Assembly (NCBI GenBank): GCA_023627715.1
Contig: JAMAHW010000022.1
Coordinates: forward strand, 372,001-436,000
From: Periconia sp. R9002
Lineage: Eukaryota; Ascomycota; Dothideomycetes; Pleosporales; Periconiaceae
Direction of reading: 5' to 3'
DNA length: 64,000 bases
Part shown: one piece after another, positions 45,813 to 56,410 of the stretch
Position numbering within the stretch: the first letter of the stretch is position 1
How the letters are laid out: each line of letters starts with the position of its first letter
Position numbers and translations under genes: made by a program
Notes under the pieces: generated by a model
What the model was told of the DNA's origin: nothing
What the model saw: only the letters and a program-made list of their open reading frames with translations
The model's database searches: none

Positions 45813-46760
45813 CTATGCATCGCGAAATAACCACCTCGCCAGCTCAATCCCAAGCTGCGCCGGCTGATCATACATGATCAAATGGCCCGCCTCGGGCACA
45901 ATCACGACCTCCTCGGCACCAAGCGCCTGGCCCAACCTCGACGCATACTCGGCCTCAATCCACCGATCCTCCTGCCCCCAAATAACCTTCACCGGCATGT
46001 TCCTCCCAACCTCCGCATACCTTTCTTCCACCTCGTCAATACTCCTCACCCCGGCTTGACACATCTGCCTCACAAACCCCTTCTTCCCCTCCCTCCCCTC
46101 CCTCACCCACGGCCGCTTCAACATTTCCATCTCCACCCTACCCAACTCCTTAAATGCCGCATTCCGCACATAACTCTCCACAATCCCTTCAAACGCCATA
46201 TCCGGCAACTCCTCAAACCCCCCAGGATTCTCCATCATCGACTTGAACAAATCCTGCCCGAACGGCCCAATCGCCACGACATCGATCAAACACAGACTCG
46301 CGTACTCGCACCCGTGCAGCAGGTGCGCCCGCAGACTCATCAGCCCGCCGTGGTCGTGCGCCACGACGTGTGGCTTGCGGCCTCCCCACTCCCCGCTCGC
46401 CTCCCACGTCTTGAACAGCGCGGCGAAGACGCCGCTTTGCCTCGCCAAATCGCCGTCAAGCTCTTCGACTTTACTTTGCGGCGTGAAGGTCGTTCCTGGG
46501 CGTTGCTGTTCGAGAGGGGATGCGCCGAATCCTGTGTTGTCGGAGAGGTAGACGTGGAAGGTGCGGGAGAGGGCCAGGGCGTAGGGGACCCAGACGCGAG
46601 AGCTCCAGGGCGTGCCGTGGATAAAGATGAGAGGTGGAGAGGTGGGCGAGCCTAGCGACGTCCATTTTACGGTGAAGTTGTGGGTTGCGGTTTCGTGGGT
46701 GAATGTGCGGTCTAACGATGTCGGGTCGTTGGTGTCTTTGGCGGTGGTGGTGGACGACAT
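45813..46760 (-). CDS. Alpha/beta-hydrolase with Asp nucleophile (dehalogenase/epoxide-hydrolase-like)
   Basis: 315 residues, intronless. The frame is open further 5', but the ATG at 46760 (MSSTTTAKD) is chosen because upstream there is only a GTG and the TATA-like element at 46838-46844 would place transcription initiation between them. Motifs: oxyanion HGTPWSSRVW (from residue 48), nucleophile elbow VAHDHGG with Asp136 in place of Ser, acid GQEDRW, and the base PEAGHLIM with His. HDxGG elbows and a Trp next to the oxyanion HGxP are features of haloalkane dehalogenases and epoxide hydrolases rather than esterases. Substrate unknown. No signal peptide, so cytosolic or peroxisomal. Convergent with the kinase gene, 133 bases between stops. 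Confidence 0.85.
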   Translation of the reverse strand: MSSTTTAKDTNDPTSLDRTFTHETATHNFTVKWTSLGSPTSPPLIFIHGTPWSSRVWVPYALALSRTFHVYLSDNTGFGASPLEQQRPGTTFTPQSKVEELDGDLARQSGVFAALFKTWEASGEWGGRKPHVVAHDHGGLMSLRAHLLHGCEYASLCLIDVVAIGPFGQDLFKSMMENPGGFEELPDMAFEGIVESYVRNAAFKELGRVEMEMLKRPWVREGREGKKGFVRQMCQAGVRSIDEVEERYAEVGRNMPVKVIWGQEDRWIEAEYASRLGQALGAEEVVIVPEAGHLIMYDQPAQLGIELARWLFRDA

Positions 46761-46837
46761 GGTTTCGTTTTGGGGCGTGTAACGCGAGGGTGTAGGATAA
46801 GGTTGCGTAATGTACGAGTTCACGTAACGAGATTGGG

Positions 46838-46844
46838 TATATAT
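46838..46844 (-). promoter_or_regulatory. TATA-like element of the alpha/beta-hydrolase gene
   Basis: GATATATACCC on the minus strand, about 80 bases before the chosen ATG. It helps decide the start codon. Confidence 0.4.
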
Positions 46845-48074
46845 CCCCTCTTTTGAATCGTGCAGCGAGATAGATGGATCGATGAATCAATGAATCAATA
46901 TAAATGCTCTGTCGTGCTTTTCTGTCTTCCTTAGCGGAATTCAAGTAGAAACGGCTACGTCGACGTTAAAACATTCAAACAATATTCAGATAGCAACTCA
47001 AAAAATCTTTCATCCTCGCTCCCTCCTCCGCTTTGTACCTCTCCCATCCCTCCACCCAACGCAACCCTCTCATATCGTAATGTAGGTATCGTAGGTACTT
47101 CCACGCAAACAAGCTGGTCGCAACAAGACGATACGTCATCCCGCCCCTTCTCACGCGCGCACGTGATTGGTCAGTTTGACAGCGCTGGCGTGTGGTTGGT
47201 CAGTTTGGGAGCATAGGTACGGCGTACACGACGGGTTTGGTTAGGTAGGTACTTATCGGAAGTAAATCGTATATTTCTGCTTTTGGATGTTAGTGTGGTT
47301 AGCAGGGTAGGTATGTCATTTACAAGAGTTTTGTTTTTTGCTTGGGTGTTGTTTGTGGGGGAATCGAGTTCGTTCTGAGGGAGGAGATCGATGAGGCAGG
47401 CAGAGAGGTACTGTTTAGATATTCGGGGGTAGAAGGGAGGAGAATTTTTTTTATATTCCATTTCTCGCCCTTGTGCGTGGATATCTACATGTAGGTTGGA
47501 ATAGAGGGTTCACTGTTGTGGATAGGAGGTTACATAGGCTCGTTGATCTCAGACCGCCACTATAAGGGTGTTGGAGTTCGATAACCATCCGTCTTTTATT
47601 TCTTGTATCAGCAAACGCGAAGAATACAGTATTCATTAAATCAATCATTCTTGTATACCAAAGTCATTCTTTGGCAAATGTAGGTAGGTAGTCCCTTCAT
47701 GAAATTCAATAACAATCAATTGGAGAGTCCCCGCACCCCGCTCTCCGCTGAATCGCATTCCGGATCCCAACTACCGGTCGCCCGGTCCAGAATCTCATCC
47801 AGTCTCTAAACAAGGCATAGTGTAGCGCGAATTCCTCGCGTCACCACTCCGCTAACGTTCCTGAGAGGGAGGGGAGGGGCAACGGCAAATGGGGTAACGG
47901 GTCGTGCGAGCATTCGTTTTCCCAACACGCTCGATGCTACATACATGTATGTATGCACCTTTCTTTTGTCTCAATTGCACATACCTACCTACAGTAAACA
48001 CATCAATACAATAAGATTGAGATTGTGCATCAAGCGAATCCAATTTAACAACTCTTCCAAGACCTGCGCAAAGG
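46845..48074. other. Intergenic, no gene seen
   Basis: About 1.2 kb with several GTAGGTA/TAGGTAGGTACTT strings (near 47080, 47240, 47680, 47985) and no coding signal on either strand. Confidence 0.55.
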
Positions 48075-48450
48075 ATGCCTTACTCCAAGATCTTCACGTG
48101 AGTTACCCTCGACCTGTTGATCTCTCCTTTGCGTCACTTTCCACCATCCAACCTCCCTCGAACCGCTCATGCACCTACATCACCACTTTCCCATTCATCA
48201 GCGTTTGAAGAAACTAAACCTCCAAGGATTAGACCTCGGGGTCTCGCCTTCCTGTCGGCGTTTTCGCTGGGCGGAGGGTACATGATGCTCAAGTCGCGCG
48301 CGGCGGCCGTGGCGCAGAGGCAGAGAGAGGTCGGGGATTACAGTGTTGAGGTGGATCGCTCTGGTACGTTTAGACTCCTTTTGTTTTATCTCCCGCGTAC
48401 GTAGGAGTTGGGCTTGGCTGATTGTTGGGGGTTTAGGTGGTGGGGTTTGA
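48075..48450 (+). CDS. 55-residue single-TM microprotein, three exons
   Basis: Model join(48075..48097, 48233..48363, 48437..48450). Exon 1 is 23 bases (MPYSKIFT), intron 1 GTGAGT...ACTAAAC...GATTAG (135 bases), exon 2 codes PRGLAFLSAFSLGGGYMMLKS and onward through AAAVAQRQREVGDYSVEVDRSG, intron 2 GTACGT...GTTTAG (73 bases), and exon 3 is 14 bases ending GGGV-stop. All phases agree. One hydrophobic helix (GLAFLSAFSLGGGYMML) is followed by a basic/Gln-rich helix and a short conserved-looking tail VEVDRSGGGV. It resembles tiny uncharacterised ascomycete proteins I recall with the same tail. The shape (short N terminus, one TM, amphipathic tail) would suit a mitochondrial inner-membrane accessory subunit, but that is inference. 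The intron-1 acceptor could be an alternative AG. Confidence 0.6.
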
Positions 48451-49379
48451 GGATGGGAAGGGGTAGAATGGGAATTGAGGGTAAGATGGTGGGTCTAATG
48501 GGATGATTTGGAGTCGATGCGAGATGTGTTTTTTCCCTTCATCTAGGGATATAGTGAATGAATGGCTATCGATGCGATTGAGCTCTGTCTGTTGGATTTT
48601 AAGTACCACTTGTATGCATGATCCCTTCCTAACGGGTAATATCACGATAAAGTATTGCGGGACCTTGAATGGAAAAGGAGGCTTAGCCAGAGAAAAAAAA
48701 AAAAAAATCCTGTCGGTGGTGGTACATGAGCTCGGTTTGTGTAGACCATCAGATACAATATAGTTAGGCGCCTTGAATTTTCGTGAGATAAGGCGAGAAG
48801 TATCGTGGTACCTCTTTGATATGGTACAAAAACATTGATATTCATCAGTGTCGTATATTTTATAGTGCGGCAGTACTAAGGGCTACCCCTGCTCATACAA
48901 AATACAATATTATAAAAAAAGAAAAAATCATATCCATACCATCGCAGATTATTGAAATACTGAGCTATACGCTCTGCGTGCGCTGCCCCGGTCTCAGCTG
49001 TCATCGAAGTACTTAGCAAGGAGTCTACAAAATGATAAGCATGATATCAATACGTAAGTACCCTCGTATTTGAAAAAATGAATGCACAGTGAAGACATGG
49101 CAACTATCCTGTTTAATGGCAGCGGACAATTATTGGTCAGAACAACCACTTAGATTCATTGGCGGGTTCTTCCCGAAAGCATCTCGGCCAATCACGTCCC
49201 CGCCACTATGTTAACTTGTACAACGAGCTTCAGAAACTTCTCTTCCAATCATTGATTTCTATACAGAGATCCGCACACTCATTTTCCAACTTCCCCATTT
49301 TGAACGTCTTTTGTGATCTGGGCACGGATAGCCTGGGTATTACTTTGGAACTACTTATGTACTACAATAGTTTCGCGCG
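48451..49379. other. Intergenic, includes an A15 homopolymer
   Basis: AT-rich 0.9 kb between the microprotein gene and the Zn2Cys6 gene. A run of 15 A (48693-48707) is the only marked feature. No gene seen. Confidence 0.55.
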
Positions 49380-51715
49380 ATGACAGGAACCCCTCTTCGA
49401 CCTCTCCTGCCTGCACCCGGAGGGCGCCGAAGGGAACTACCGCCCAAGCCACCCTTGAAAAGGAGCAGACAATCATCAGCGTGTCAGGCTTGCCGTGAGA
49501 AGAAAACAAAAGTAGATACTCATCAAAGTTCCAAGCAAACTCTCCTTTCAAAACTGATCCGTCTGTAGTGTGATGGGCCACGGACCGTCTGTAATGCCTG
49601 TGCAGAACGTGGAACAGCTTGCCACTTCACCTTGACAGAAAAACGTCGGATCAGACAACGACTTGAGCAGTTACAGGGGCGAGATTCTACCCTTTTTGAA
49701 CTACTTCAGGCTGTAACATTAGAAGAAGCAATGAGGATAGTGCAAAATATTCAAACTGGAGAAGACATTGAAACAATAATGGAGCAAATCCAAACTGATC
49801 GTCTTCAGTTACGTTCTGTGCCGCAACAAACATCGGCTCACGAACAGTTTTACCGTCTGCTCCAGTCTGGACCTGAGAACGATTGCACTAGACTTTTAGA
49901 GCTGGCCAGATCTGGATTGAATGTACAAAGCGTATTGCGACGAGTTCAAGACGGTGATTTGCTCCTGCAGCTATCTCTTAAGCCCGAGTGTCAACTGAGG
50001 TATGAGTTTCCATACAAAAAGGAGTGGCCGGAATCGCTTCGACAAGTGGATAATCCATATCTCGACACTCCATTGTATGAGTCGGGCCAGTTGGCAGCGA
50101 GCAGCACATCACACGCCGAAGCCGATAGCATCTATACCATGCCCTACCACGGAGCAAAGCTCATCGAGCCTCGGCTTATGAACGCAAAAATCTCCAACTG
50201 GACAACGGTTACATCTGACGAGTCGCTGCTTACCCACTTATTAGAGATGTACATACTTCACAGTCATCCCTTCTTGCCCTTTTTCCAGAAAGACCTCTTT
50301 CTGGCGGATCTCGAAAGTGGAAAGACCCAATTCTGCTCTTCGCTGCTAGTTAATGCCGTTCTTGCCAGCGCTACTCATTACAATCAGTCAATTCTTTGCC
50401 GCAACGAGCCTTGGAATCCACAAAGCCTCTCCTACCAATTTTTTGCTGAAGCCAAAAGATTGTGGGATCTGGAAATGGGCGAGACCAAACTCACTACTTT
50501 GCAAGCTACGCTTGTCATGAATTCGATCTACTCCATGGACGGACTTGATCAAGTTGGCTTCATCTACATGAATCAAGCTGCTACGATGGCGAGGGCCCTC
50601 GATCTTTTTGCAAATCCGACGAAAACCAAACAAACAGATATGGATATTGCCTGTCAGTTCACAGCATGGTGCCTCTTTGCGTGGCAGGCGTAAGTCAACT
50701 TTTTTGTGCAGGGATTCGTCCGTCACAACTGACATTTTTAGTATGGTTCTCTGCCATTATTACAAACCTCCTCTTTTCGAAAATCCACCACGTGCTGAAT
50801 TACCAGATCCACAGAAAGATCCTGCCTTTTTTGGGGAAATATACGTCAAATATCATGGGTCCAACCCCCCTCATCCTGTGCATTTTCCATCGGCATTCTT
50901 TCACACAGTCAAGTTCCGCACCGTACTGAACCATCTCGCGAGCGATCTGTTCAAGGACACGAAAAGAAAATTATCCATTGACGAAAAGTTCATCTATTAT
51001 CGGCAAATCAAGCAGTGGTTCCAAAATCTCCCGGTTTGTTTGACACCGTCCAACATAGCGTTTCCTCTTCAGCTGCAGCTGCAGTAAGTTCCATGCAAAT
51101 GACTGAGACATTCTAGTAGGTATAGCGCGTCCAGGCTGATTCGTAGTTAGTCTACATTACCAACATGTCATTATGTTACTGTTTGGATCCTTCTTGGCTT
51201 CGGATATGAGCGCTACATCATTAACTTTGCCTTCAAATTCGAGAACGACAATCTTGGGCATCGTAAAGGAAGCCGAGGCCAGGTTTGAGACTCTCATTCG
51301 TCTATACTATTTAAGGCACAGCTTTACTACCTATGCTCCAGTAATGCTGCAATTTCTCTCAGTGCTGGGGTATATGGTTGTTGGCAAGGCTAAAAACACA
51401 CAAAATCCATCGGACAGGACAGAAGACAGGATAAGCAGCTTGTTGCTTGCGATTCAAGGTCTCCATCACCCGGGCCGGGCTGCTCACCTTTCCAATGTCG
51501 TTTTCTGCCTTCTTTATAAGGAACTACCGATTGATACAGTAAACATTGCCAACAAGTATTTTGATCTTAATGTGGCGGATATGGGTAGTATGGAACAGCA
51601 CACTAAGGCGGCGTATCCTGTGAACGCTGTCGGCATTGATGCTGATATCGAGGAACAGAGGCTGAATGCGCTCCTACAAAAGCTGCAAACAGAAGACTCG
51701 GACGCAGTTACCTAG
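49380..51715 (+). CDS. Zn(II)2Cys6 transcription factor with fungal-specific regulatory domain
   Basis: Model join(49380..49511, 49569..50689, 50742..51083, 51151..51715), 719 residues. Intron 1 (57 bases, GTAGAT...TGTAG) lies inside the zinc cluster; splicing gives Cys35, Cys38, Cys45, Cys52, Cys55 and Cys62 with canonical spacing (C-x2-C-x6-C-x6-C-x2-C-x6-C). Introns 2 and 3 are 52 and 67 bases (GTAAGT in both); the third acceptor is TTAG before LHYQHVIMLL. A Gln/Leu-rich helix follows the cluster as linker/dimeriser. The middle-homology region includes LTHLLEMYILHSHPFLPFFQ, LVNAVLASATHYNQ and FAEAKRLWDLE, similar to NirA-like and related regulators. C terminus acidic. Targets unknown; the neighbouring genes offer no pathway hint. 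Confidence 0.92.
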
Positions 51716-53185
51716 TCATTGGAGCCTCAACAAGAATCATTCAGCACTGAATTGCAGCTGCGACTTCTCTAGTCAAACGTGTGGACAGTGAAGGGCAAGT
51801 GTGTTGTGGGTAGAAAGGTCAAATAGTTGGACTTACGAACATGGATTTCGAAAGAGGCATCAACGACTATTTCCTCCGCAAACATGCCTGAGCTGCAAAG
51901 ACGGAGAGATAGAACGCTGCTGTGCGTACAAAGCAAGAGTCAAACGAACATGTACCCAGGAAGAACTATGCAGAATATAGGCCCTTGCTTAGTCCACACG
52001 AACTCCAGCGTGAATGCCAAGGCTCCGAAGCGCCAAAAAGAATTCCATACTTCGGGATGATGCCGAACGGTCTTCTTGCGGGCAATAGATAAGCTGTCGA
52101 CACTCGCTTTCGTTCCGTTGGTAGTGTGTGTTCTTGAGGGAAGAGCGGTTCGTGGCTTCACTAGGCAATAGATGGCTGGGGTAGAGGCGCCGGAAGGCGG
52201 CATACCGAGAAGTTCAGCTCAACTGAAGTCTTGTGCAAATTAGAAGTCAGAGCCATCTTCTCCGTATAGATATTGCCATTTGTCAATCATCAACTGATAA
52301 TGCGGTTTTCCGACGTGGCTACCCCCTGTACTTAGCCACAAGCGAACTTTCAAACAAGCGAACTCTTCTAACCTTGACCTCGAATTGTGAGCATATAAAA
52401 TGGCCTACACTCTATCATCTCTCTGTGCTACAAGATATTGTAATGCACTTGAAACATTCACTCAGCCATTTAGGAAGGAGATATGCTGATTACATATACG
52501 TGTGTACTTACGCGTTCTGAATACACGTACGTGGCTGGGCGACTTTGTCTACCATTTAGGCAAAGGGGCATCAGCGCCGCCCAGTCTCACGCCAATGCTG
52601 TCCCGTTCTAAGAATAAAGCCCCAGCCTCAAACCAGCCCTTATCCAATCAGTAACGCGCCCATAGACTTATCCCTCGTCGCTCGCGCCGGGTACTCGGAA
52701 CCTGGAAATCGCTGGTATCATCAAGTTGAACCCAGTTGCTTTTTTTTTCCGGTGCTGAAATGCAAACACGAATTGAAAGCTTCGTGAAGCCGCCGTCTAG
52801 CTGGGTCTTCTAACTTCCCGATCTCACATCTGCGCTGTCAATTAGCTGCCGCTCTAGCTCTGGGGAAAAGCCAATCATGTTTACCCACCCCGAAAGAGGC
52901 GCGTCGCGGGTTAGCTGGAGTGTGGTCCCAGCTGAGCGTTGCTGACACTACACCATGCTTCGGACGTCGTGCACACTAACAAGTCAGCCCTCGGGCGCAG
53001 CTGGGCGGAAAGGATCCATCCCTCTGATGCAATTCTTATCGTGGCTAGAGCTCGAGTGGGTTTAGAAACTGTTTTGCCCCCGCTCCCTCATAGTTGCTTT
53101 TCTCACTTCTACTTGCTTGCTCTCTCTTACATCACCCAAACGCTCTCGGTATTCTGCCCAGCACTGCAGGTGAACAATAACAATC
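51716..53185. other. Intergenic, no gene seen
   Basis: 1.47 kb. Short frames only. The last 100 bases before 53186 are pyrimidine-rich, as expected for the promoter of the next gene. Confidence 0.55.
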
Positions 53186-56100
53186 ATGGGTGGCAGCGGC
53201 CAGTACTACGACGTTGCTGACTTCACGAACTGGAAACGGAAACAGGGCAGCGCTTACAATATACCTCCCAGGGCGAATTTTCTGGCTGCGGTGAATCATG
53301 TGCGGCATCTTCTAGATGGAAAGAAAATCAACTGGGCCGCCATGGGTGGGTTGGCTATGCTTTGTTTGGGTTCCCGCCGCGAAATGCCGGATATACACAT
53401 TGTCTACGATGACGGAGAATACACACGGTTGAAATCTAAGCTCGAGGGTGATTCAAGGTTGGATGCTCGCTGACGCGCACGTTGAATCACAACGCGCTGA
53501 CTTTGGTAGGGTGCGGTTACCGAACAGCATGAACCCGCTGTTCCCTTCGAAGATATTGGTATCGACCGGACCGAGATTCAGGGACGTTGGATGCTCAGAC
53601 AATGCAGATATTGAGGTAGATTTGGTTCCACCAGGTGCGTTTCCTTTGATTTGCATGAAAAAACAGCTGCTAAACATCCTCGAGGATCGCATGGAACTCC
53701 ATCGAACGACGTATTTCGAAAGAATCAAGTTATGTTGAGCCTGAATGTCGAGGGGAAAGCAGCCAACATCAAGGGATTGAACATTCTCTATCTGACGAAA
53801 ACAACCTTGAATTACTGCAAGAGTCGGGACTTGGTATGGGATCCGAGAAAGGACTTGTTGTTTCTGTGTCGAAATTACGGGAAAGAGATTGCATCGCTGA
53901 GAGACCATTTGGACGTTCGCGAGATTCAAGAGCGTTTCCTTGGAACAGAATATTTTACAAGGATCTCTCTGGAAGAGAGGAAATTGTGCTACAACGTACT
54001 TCTCGGGAAAGAACCACCGCCAGCCATGTCGCTCAGCCCAGCTCCAGTGACCAATGGACGGTCCCAGATAACTTCTCGGAAATCCACTCCTGCCCTCAAT
54101 AACACATTTCAGCAACCATCAAATCTTCTTGGTCCGCCATTACCGGGCAAGGTGAAGCTGAATCCAGCAGGTCCGAACAACCACCAAGTTCCGAACAATC
54201 ACCCACCTCCAGGATCCCACCAACCTTCAAACGCGGATAAAGATGCACATTCAAGATACCGTAACCCTAACAGTGCTCCTAATACCCCTAGTGGTAGCCG
54301 CAATGGAAGTCCTTCAGCACCTGCTCAGAACGCGTCACGGCCGAAATCTGCGGATATGAGAGGAGTCCAGCAACCGCAACAAAGAGATGTATCACCTCAA
54401 AGACCGCAGATTAATGGGCCACAGAACCCTGCGTACGCTGCCAACACGGGTAGACCTCCCATGGTAAACGGCAAAGCTCCATCTCCCGCAAAAGCTATTC
54501 ATCCACAACAATCCATGCCTATATTGCCTAAGCAGCCAACAAGAAGCGTACCAGTGTTTGCACACGCTCAGTCCACTGCACCTCCAATAGCTGAAATGCC
54601 TACAAACCAAGCTCAAAGATCAAATCCAAAAGAACTACTACCTGCATTTTCTCCACCGCAACACCTGAGGCCTCAAGAAGCGCCACCGAACCACCAGAGA
54701 AATGTACCAAATCAAAGCATACCTCAGCCTCCCCATATGATGCATGGACACCCTCAAACATTGCCGCAAGGTCTCGCCGCAATGGGTCCTCACGGCCACC
54801 CCCATATGCAACCCCAAGTACAAGGACAGCAAAGCCAATCCATGGCTCTAAACCACGCTAAGAATGCAGGAAACGGTCCATCGTCATTCGCTTTCGAGTT
54901 GGATGCAGGTTCAGCACCAACTGCATCTGCCCCTCCCGTCAATCCTCCCAGTACCTTCATCGCAGAATTGCCGGCTGGAACAGTCAATCCCAGCATACCG
55001 GAGCTTGCGGAGCTTGGAGGCATGGCAGTAAGCCCACCACTTCCACGAAAAGAACCTATCAAGAACTACCAGGATTCTCCCGTCAGTCCGCCAGTCGACC
55101 CAGCTGTTCTTGCATCTACAACCCAAACACTACCTCACACTAATGCTCAGTTGCCAACACAGCCACAGCCACGGTCAGTTCTCCAGGTTCACACATATGC
55201 ACAGCAACAACCCCCGCAATTTTCCCAACAGCACCCACAAACGCAGAACGGTCATCATCTTGCGGTACAGGCAGCACCCCCTACTTTACGTAGTCAATCG
55301 GATCCCCTGGATTCACTTCCCACAAGTCTTACCATTGGTGGCCCAGGAAAACGTCGATCACCTTCGAACTCCATATCGCAAAGCTCGACACAACAGCAGC
55401 AACCGCAGCATCAACCAAAGGATTACGAACTCCTCAACCCATCTTTACTGTCCGTAAATGGTGGCCAAGCCCCAAAACGCGTGTCAATGTATACAGCATA
55501 TTCCGTCTCGGCAAATCCACCAAACAATGCAGCTCCTATTCACCCTCTTATCCCACATGGACCTGCCGCACCTCCGCAAAACGCTCCACCGCCCATGCAA
55601 GCACCCCCTCCTTTACCTCCTAAGACGCAAGATCCACCTCCACAAAATCCAGTACCAAATATTTTAATGCCGGGACTAGAAGTGAAGCCTTTGAATATCA
55701 TACCCAGACATCTCCTTCCCAACCCCCTCGGCGCAAACCCACCAACACCACCCCCACCACAGACCCAAACCAAGCACGACTCCCACCACAGCGAGAAAGA
55801 GTACACTCTGCAAGTTAACTTACCACACCAAAACGTACACCCCGCCGCTCCTCCACCAGGATACGCCATGCCGCAACAGCAGCAATACCAGCCACCACCA
55901 CCTCATCCACAGCAATCCCCACAGCAAAACGGCCATTACTCCCCCTCCGAAACCCTCTACTCCACCTCCCAACTTCCCTCCCAGCGCGCAACCTACCAAA
56001 ACCCATATGCACAAAACTACCCTCCTCCCGCTCCACCACAACAACAGCATGAAGAGGAAGAACCCTACACCCCCACAACCTACGACTCGTACTCCCCGAC

Positions 56101-56410
56101 CCAGCACCAGCGCACCGTCTCAAGCGACTCACACGCCTCACGCGCCTCGACCGCATCGCACGACTCGCAGAAGCTAGCGTTGGAATACCAAGCGGAGCTT
56201 CCGACGTACGGGCAAGGGTACGCCAGCGCAAACAAGAACAAAAATGCAGGTGCAGGTGTTGACGCTGAGGCATTCGAGGGGGTGGATGACGACGAGACGC
56301 CGACGGATGCGCGGACGATGAGAGAGCGCGAGATGGATGGCGAGTTTAGAGTCGGGAGGCCGTTGGAGCGGAGGGGGACGGATATTGAGTCGGTTTATGA
56401 TTTCTCGTAG
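53186..56410 (+). CDS. Nucleotidyltransferase-like protein with long Pro/Gln-rich tail
   Basis: Model join(53186..53457, 53510..53634, 53685..56410), 1,040 residues. Intron 1 (52 bases) has a weak donor GTTGGA but good branch CTGAC and GGTAG acceptor; intron 2 (50 bases, GTGCGT, branch GCTAAAC, ends CGAG) gives DLVPPGSHGTPSND. The first ~240 residues look like a nucleotidyltransferase fold: MGGLAMLCLGSRREMPDIHI (GG...GS...D-x-H at Asp69/His71), and a second acidic strand ADIEVDLVPPG (Asp128), followed by helices LYLTKTTLNYCKSRDL. The remaining ~800 residues are Pro/Gln/Asn/His-rich and surely disordered, with short YxxP and PPPL clusters, ending in an Arg/Glu/Asp tail. Activity is uncertain because the second metal Asp is His. 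I recall similar ascomycete proteins annotated only as hypothetical or proline-rich. Confidence 0.8.

Noticed and set aside
46761..46823. N-terminal extension of the alpha/beta-hydrolase
   Set aside because: It would start at GTG, and the TATA-like element is too close upstream; the ATG at 46760 is better.
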